From assembly GCF_003369915.1 (NCBI RefSeq), contig NC_046673.1, positions 16,724,001 through 16,788,000 on the forward strand: DNA of 64,000 nucleotides, read 5' to 3'. Positions 59,401-64,000 of this stretch are shown here, piece by piece. Origin of the DNA: Drosophila miranda (taxonomy: Eukaryota > Arthropoda > Insecta > Diptera > Drosophilidae). The notes under the pieces are model-generated. The model was not told where the DNA came from, did not search any database, and saw nothing but the letters and a program-made list of their open reading frames with translations. The first letter of the stretch is position 1, and every line of letters begins with the position of its first letter. The position numbers were made by a program, and so were the translations under genes.

Positions 59401-59603
59401 ATCATCAGCTTCCGGGGACTGCTACGCGGCAGGGTGCCATTGTTGCTGATCAGCTGATTCAGCTGCTGGTGCTGCAGGGGCGCTGCTGACGGCGGTGCCG
59501 CCAGGGGGGCTCCTTGGCCGTGGCTCGGTGGGGCTGCTCCCGAGCATCCTCCCTGCGCCACCACATTCGTGGGCTCCTTTCGCTTGTACCGAAACTTGAT
59601 CAT
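53455..59603 (-). CDS. ec: Echinus, USP53/54-like ubiquitin-hydrolase-fold protein
   Basis: Protein needed for cell sorting and cell death in pupal eye development. Exons 59202-59603, 58780-59073, 58125-58253 and 53455-58044 all join in phase 0, giving about 1804 residues. The N-terminus ([15 protein letters not shown]) is specific to this isoform. USP-domain blocks match USP53/54: [50 protein letters not shown], and the histidine-box region [10 protein letters not shown] with [16 protein letters not shown]. The catalytic cysteine box (family NxCFLNxxxQ) is absent from this exon set and from the rest of the window. The C-terminal 1300 residues are low complexity with long polyglutamine (about residues 1640-1690 of the large exon's frame) and end in a conserved CNLCRKRH...CTNCEYY zinc-ribbon-like motif. 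Further isoforms may start upstream of the window. Confidence 0.92.
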
Positions 59604-62600
59604 GCTGCTCCGTGGGGTGATCCGCTGGACGATTGGGTTTCGCTGGGCTTTCAGTTGGGCATTTCACTGTAAGGTTTGTTTCGAAAAAAATTGCTTAGGT
59701 CAGTTCGCTGAGACCTCTTCGAGGAGGCGACTCGGGGTTTGCCAGGGGACTGTTTCCCTGAGTCAGCGCCGACAGGGGGAAGTGCCCAAAGACGTTGACG
59801 TCGTAGAACGGAAGTGGGCAAAAGACCCAACGGTAAACAAATACGAAACTGCAGGGAAATCAAAACCTGAGCCACAAAGCTATCGATTTGAACTCGGACT
59901 TCGCCTGGGCACGTGCTGGGGGATCGAGGGGAGTGAGGGGAGTGCTAGATGGAGAGTTCATTGGGCCAGGCCAGGCACACCCCAAAATGCAAAAACAAAA
60001 CAGCAACAACTGGCCGAAGAACAGAGCTTGGCTTTCGGGACTTTCGCTTTTGGTCTCGACCTCATTTGCGGGCCGATCGAAAGTTTCGTTTCGCCTCAAA
60101 CCGGTCCAGACTCGGACCCAAAGTTCTCCACCTCCTTCATCGCCTGATAGCTATCCACCTTCCACTGAGCAGAGTGCCAATGCAGCAGTTTGCGGCAACT
60201 TCGAGTTTCATGTGCAGCGGTCAGCGCTCTAATGTTTTCCACTTGACAACTGCTGACGCCTTGAAAATGAAGTCGCTCTAAATAGAACCTGATGCCAAGA
60301 GTCGACCCCAGAGCCCCAGCCCCAGGCCCAGGCCCAGTCCCAGAGCCAGAGCCAGAGCCAGACCCGACACGGAATGACGCCATATGCGACATATGGCTCT
60401 CTGTAAACGCCTTTTTTTCACTTTTGCTTTTGTTGGCACTGCCAATTACAATTGTTTGGCCAAGAGCAACAACAGCAGCGAGAACAAATAATGCCGATAC
60501 CAACATATGGGATATACTACACGTACTCGCAGTCGCAGTCGCAGTCGTTTTTATAGACATGCGATACTTGGAATCGAATTGGGAATCGGCACAATTAACA
60601 CTTGTCAACTGGCTAAAGTGGCCCGAAAAAGGGCTACGGGGGAAGGGGAGAGGGGGGTGGACATTCAGCAAAAGTGAGTGTATGGATTCCAAGGGAGAGC
60701 ACTGATTCAAAGGTAGGAAGAAGCCTTCGAATGCGAGGAGGAGAGAAGAGAGCGGGCGAGGGTTTGGAGAAGAGAAAGCCATCCAGAAACATAAGGAATT
60801 CGCCATTGGGGCAACATCAAGGCTCAGGGAAACTATTGAAAATATCGCAAAAGAAGGAGTTTAAGCAGAGTAAAGTGGAAACAAACAATCCAATCCCATA
60901 CCTTCCTACACACCTCAAATCTACGTTCTATTCGGAGACTCTTTCAGGAAAAACCATCTGCAGATGGCGCTAGACCCCACAGGAAGGAAGAGGGCGACGA
61001 AGACCCCACCCAAAAGTGGCTAACATCCAACGACAAAACAACGATTCGAGTTGACTGCACTTTTGTGACAATTCTGGACTGTTTATGACACAAGAGGGGT
61101 ACAAAAAAAAGTGTTTAATAAGCGGCAAAGCCGAGCGGAAGTTGGGGCCGGGGACACTCCGAAAACCCAAACGATTTCCAGTTTTACTTTTTTCCCTAAT
61201 TGTTTTTCCAACTAAACAGACGTCAGGTGGAAGGGGGAGAGGGGGGGGGAGTGTGCACTGGTGTATCTGTAATTGCCCATTCATTGGACAAAACAGTTGC
61301 ATGTTAATTAGTCCAGAGCACACGTCACGCTCTTTAATTTCCATTAGCTGAGGGCCACCCATTCGATGGCCCAATCCCCCGGCCATGGACCAACCCGTCT
61401 TGCCACACCACGAGTGTTGGCGAATATTTGTTGGCCAACAATTGACTCGATGTGGGCCCCAAAGGGAACCGAAGAGGCTGTCATTGGAGACGAGGATCTT
61501 AGCCCTGGAAAGTGTTGTAACCACTAGATTTCCTGGACTCTGTAGCTCCCATGTTTTCCAATTGATCTTCTGCCAGTGTTTTCTGTCTAATATTTTAGCC
61601 CTCATCTTTGTGTGGACTTTGTGGATTGTGTTTTGGGTTTTTGTTTTGCTTTTGCTTTTGAGCACTCGAAGGGGAACTTGTAGTCCTTGAAACATGGCTG
61701 GCACTATTTATAGATCTTTGCACACCTCAATCTCAATCATTCAGCAACAGAAAGAGCTAGACACAGACAGAGATACAGATACAGATACAGATACAGATAC
61801 AGGCAGACAGCTGCAGATGGATTTGAGAGCGGTTTTGTATTTGAAATGCAAACAAGCTGGAAACAGCCACTGGCCTGCAGCTAAATCTTTTCATTTATTA
61901 TTATTATTATTACGGTCTTTTGTTGCTTTTTTGCTGCTGGAGTCTCATGATTTATGAGCTTTAATTGTTAAGCCACAAGCGGGGGCTAAAACGAAATTTT
62001 ATGGCAAAACTGTTGCCGCTGTTTCCGCAATTACAGCGGCAACAAGAGCAAGAGCCAGAGACAGAGACAACAGCAAGAACTGACCTTTTTCCCAGCCAAA
62101 GATTGAGAGATTGCGAGACCAGGGAGAACTGGCAGGCAAATGTGAGAACTCCGAACACGTGCAACCTGCCACAGACAAAAGGATGCTGCAGATACCTGGC
62201 AGATAGACCAACCCGAAAGATGCACAGATTGCACGGCCAAGAAGGTAGACAGCCGCGAAGAGTGGTAATAGAGAGAAGGAGGCGACGCTCAGGTAGACGA
62301 CAGGTGACCGCCGGGCCCAGCCTTGGGCCAGGCCCGAGGCACGTGAGCCGGCTGCCAATCGTCCAACTGGGGGGCTAATGGGGGGCTCTTTTACACATGC
62401 CAGACATGCGCCAGCATTTTGAGAATTAACCATAAATACTCATATGTACATATGTATCTCTCCGAGTGGCTGGCCCCCAAGAATCCACGCATTAATATGC
62501 TGGCAGGCTCCAAAGACAGAGACGAAAGCCAAAGAAATCGAGGCATTCATGCTCGTATCGATGGGGATGATGATGATGATGATGATGGTAAGGATGGTGA

Positions 62601-64000
62601 CACTGAAGACGGGGCCTAAAGCGGAGTTTGTGGCCCAAGTCTTTCGTTGGGTCTCGGGTTTGGGCTCCGGCTCCGGCTCGGGTTGATGGCTTGCATTTCA
62701 AGTGGGGGCGGAGACCAGTTGTCGGTCGACGGAGGGGTGCAGAGGGGCCTGGGTACTGGGTACTGGGTACTGGTTTTTATGGCCTGGCAATGCAAATTGA
62801 AAATGCAAAGTGCTCGAGTGCTCTCCCCCCCCTCATTGGCTTGGCCCACAAATTGCACTTAAATGTTAGCTAGTCTCTCTTCTTATATATGTACATATAT
62901 GTATATCTGGATGGGGAATCGCGTGATTCTCTGGACTTTCCCTAGGGAAAGACAATTGGCCTGAGAAGCCATGGCACTCTTTGAGCTGCGTGCGATGAGC
63001 AGATTAATCTTTAATATGCAGCATAAATGCATTAGCAGAGTGCCCACTGTGGCAGGCAGGTGGTTACAGGGGTAAGGGGCAGTGGGGGGCTTTGGCCAAC
63101 ATTTACATACCAAAAGATGTCTCTCACAAAAGGCCAAAAAAACTGCGTTGGAAACAAGTTAGCGGTGGCTTTGTGGCTCAGTGGCTCAGTGCCGTACCGC
63201 TATATGGACACATGGCGAACATGAAGACAAAACAAAGCCAGAGAGTCAATGGCTATAACTGGAAATCGATTTGAGCCGAGATCGGAAGACCATGCAAAAC
63301 AGCTCACAATTCTCAACTGTAAGATTGAAACCCAGACCTGATGGCCCATCTCAAATACCGACTGGAATGATCTGGCAAAAGGTAAGACGATCCACTGGAA
63401 AAATCAACAAACTTCCCTTGAAAATAAACAAAACTTTGGTGTGGCAAACCCCGAGTGCGGCACTCTGTGTAGAACTTACGCCGGCATTATAATAGAAGGA
63501 GTAGTATTCATGTATTCCAGGCTCGATTCTCGCTGGGTTATCCAAATCCCAAATGGTTTTCCAGCTAAAAAGCACTTTTTGCACTTTTGCCAGTCAAACA
63601 ACTTGTTGTTTTTGTTGCACGGTTGGTCTTTTCAATCTTCAACTTTTGTCAGCCACGGCACGGCACGGCACGGCACACACTCAAAATTCAGATAAAACAA
63701 AATACAAAAAAAAAAAACAAGATATGATTGAAATCAGCGTTTTTTGCCGCGCGCGCGATTTTTGGATTCTCGGTTATGGTTTCTGCTGTTTCTGGATGGT
63801 TGGATCGAACACGTCCGCACTGTCTCGCGACTGAAACTTGTTTGGGCCGCACGGTTTTGGACCCAACGAAAGAGCGCGGAGCGCATCGGCAAACAAAAGA
63901 CGTTTGGGCAGAGAGAGAGAGAGAGAGAGGGAAAGAGACGGGGACAGGACCGGTTTGGTGGCGAGACGAGACGAACAAGAACCCCGAAACAGGGGGGAGT
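59604..64000. other. Upstream region / large 5' intron of ec
   Basis: No further exon can be supported. Microsatellites are frequent: CCCAGAGCCAGAGCCAGAGC-type units at 60,310-60,362; (GTCGCA)n near 60,525; (ACAGAT)n at 61,768-61,800; (GAT)n at 62,567-62,588; three GGGTACT copies at 62,751-62,772; (CACGG)n at 63,654-63,675; (GA)n at 63,911-63,930. The GA tract is GAGA-factor or MSL-element-like. No exon resembling the USP cysteine box was found here on the minus strand. Confidence 0.45.

Noticed and set aside
63165-63215. tRNA-like phrase GTGGCTCAGTGGCTCAGTGCCGTACC
   Set aside because: Resembles a D arm only. No acceptor stem, anticodon arm or B box follows.

Overview
The window is animal nuclear DNA from a Drosophila X chromosome (Muller element A). 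Genes are split by short GT-AG introns, intergenic DNA is AT-rich, promoters carry TATCGATA (DRE) and GGTCACACT (motif 1) elements, and CAG runs encode polyglutamine. The recognisable genes are X-linked in D. melanogaster: fh, dalao, His3.3B, Ost48 and Zpr1, then yin and its SLC15 neighbour, the dosage-compensation RNA roX1, and echinus. From memory, the first group maps near 8C and the second near 3F in D. melanogaster. Their adjacency here suggests a Drosophila outside the melanogaster subgroup, perhaps the obscura group. The species call is an inference.

Layout. 1-15.4 kb is a compact housekeeping block: frataxin (cut by the window edge), the BAP complex HMG-box gene dalao, histone H3.3 with a long 5'UTR intron, the OST48 oligosaccharyltransferase subunit, a ZAD zinc-finger gene interrupted by an in-frame stop, a small complex I subunit, and ZPR1. 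15.4-17.7 kb is a block of dispersed and tandem repeats. 17.7-35.1 kb holds two divergently transcribed SLC15 proton/oligopeptide transporter genes. The minus-strand gene has two alternative 3' exon sets; the plus-strand gene has three possible first coding exons, all splicing in phase.

36.5-40.6 kb is where roX1 is expected, between yin and echinus. It contains eight matches to the roX box GTTNTACG, seven of them GTTATACG and six of those within about 350 bp, with inverted partners able to form stems. I identify this as the roX1 long non-coding RNA. 41.9-52.2 kb is transposon and repeat DNA: a non-LTR reverse-transcriptase relic, an LTR/primer-binding-site fragment, an intron-containing tRNA-Tyr gene, and a large inverted repeat (arms about 1.6 kb, nearly identical) flanked by mirror-image arrays of a 319-bp tandem repeat. 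53.5-59.6 kb is echinus, a USP53/54-type protein on the minus strand. The rest of the window is its upstream or first-intron DNA.

In function, the window combines core cell genes, a nutrient-peptide transporter pair, and the X-chromosome dosage-compensation RNA next to an X-linked satellite-like palindrome. That last pairing is the most interesting feature.
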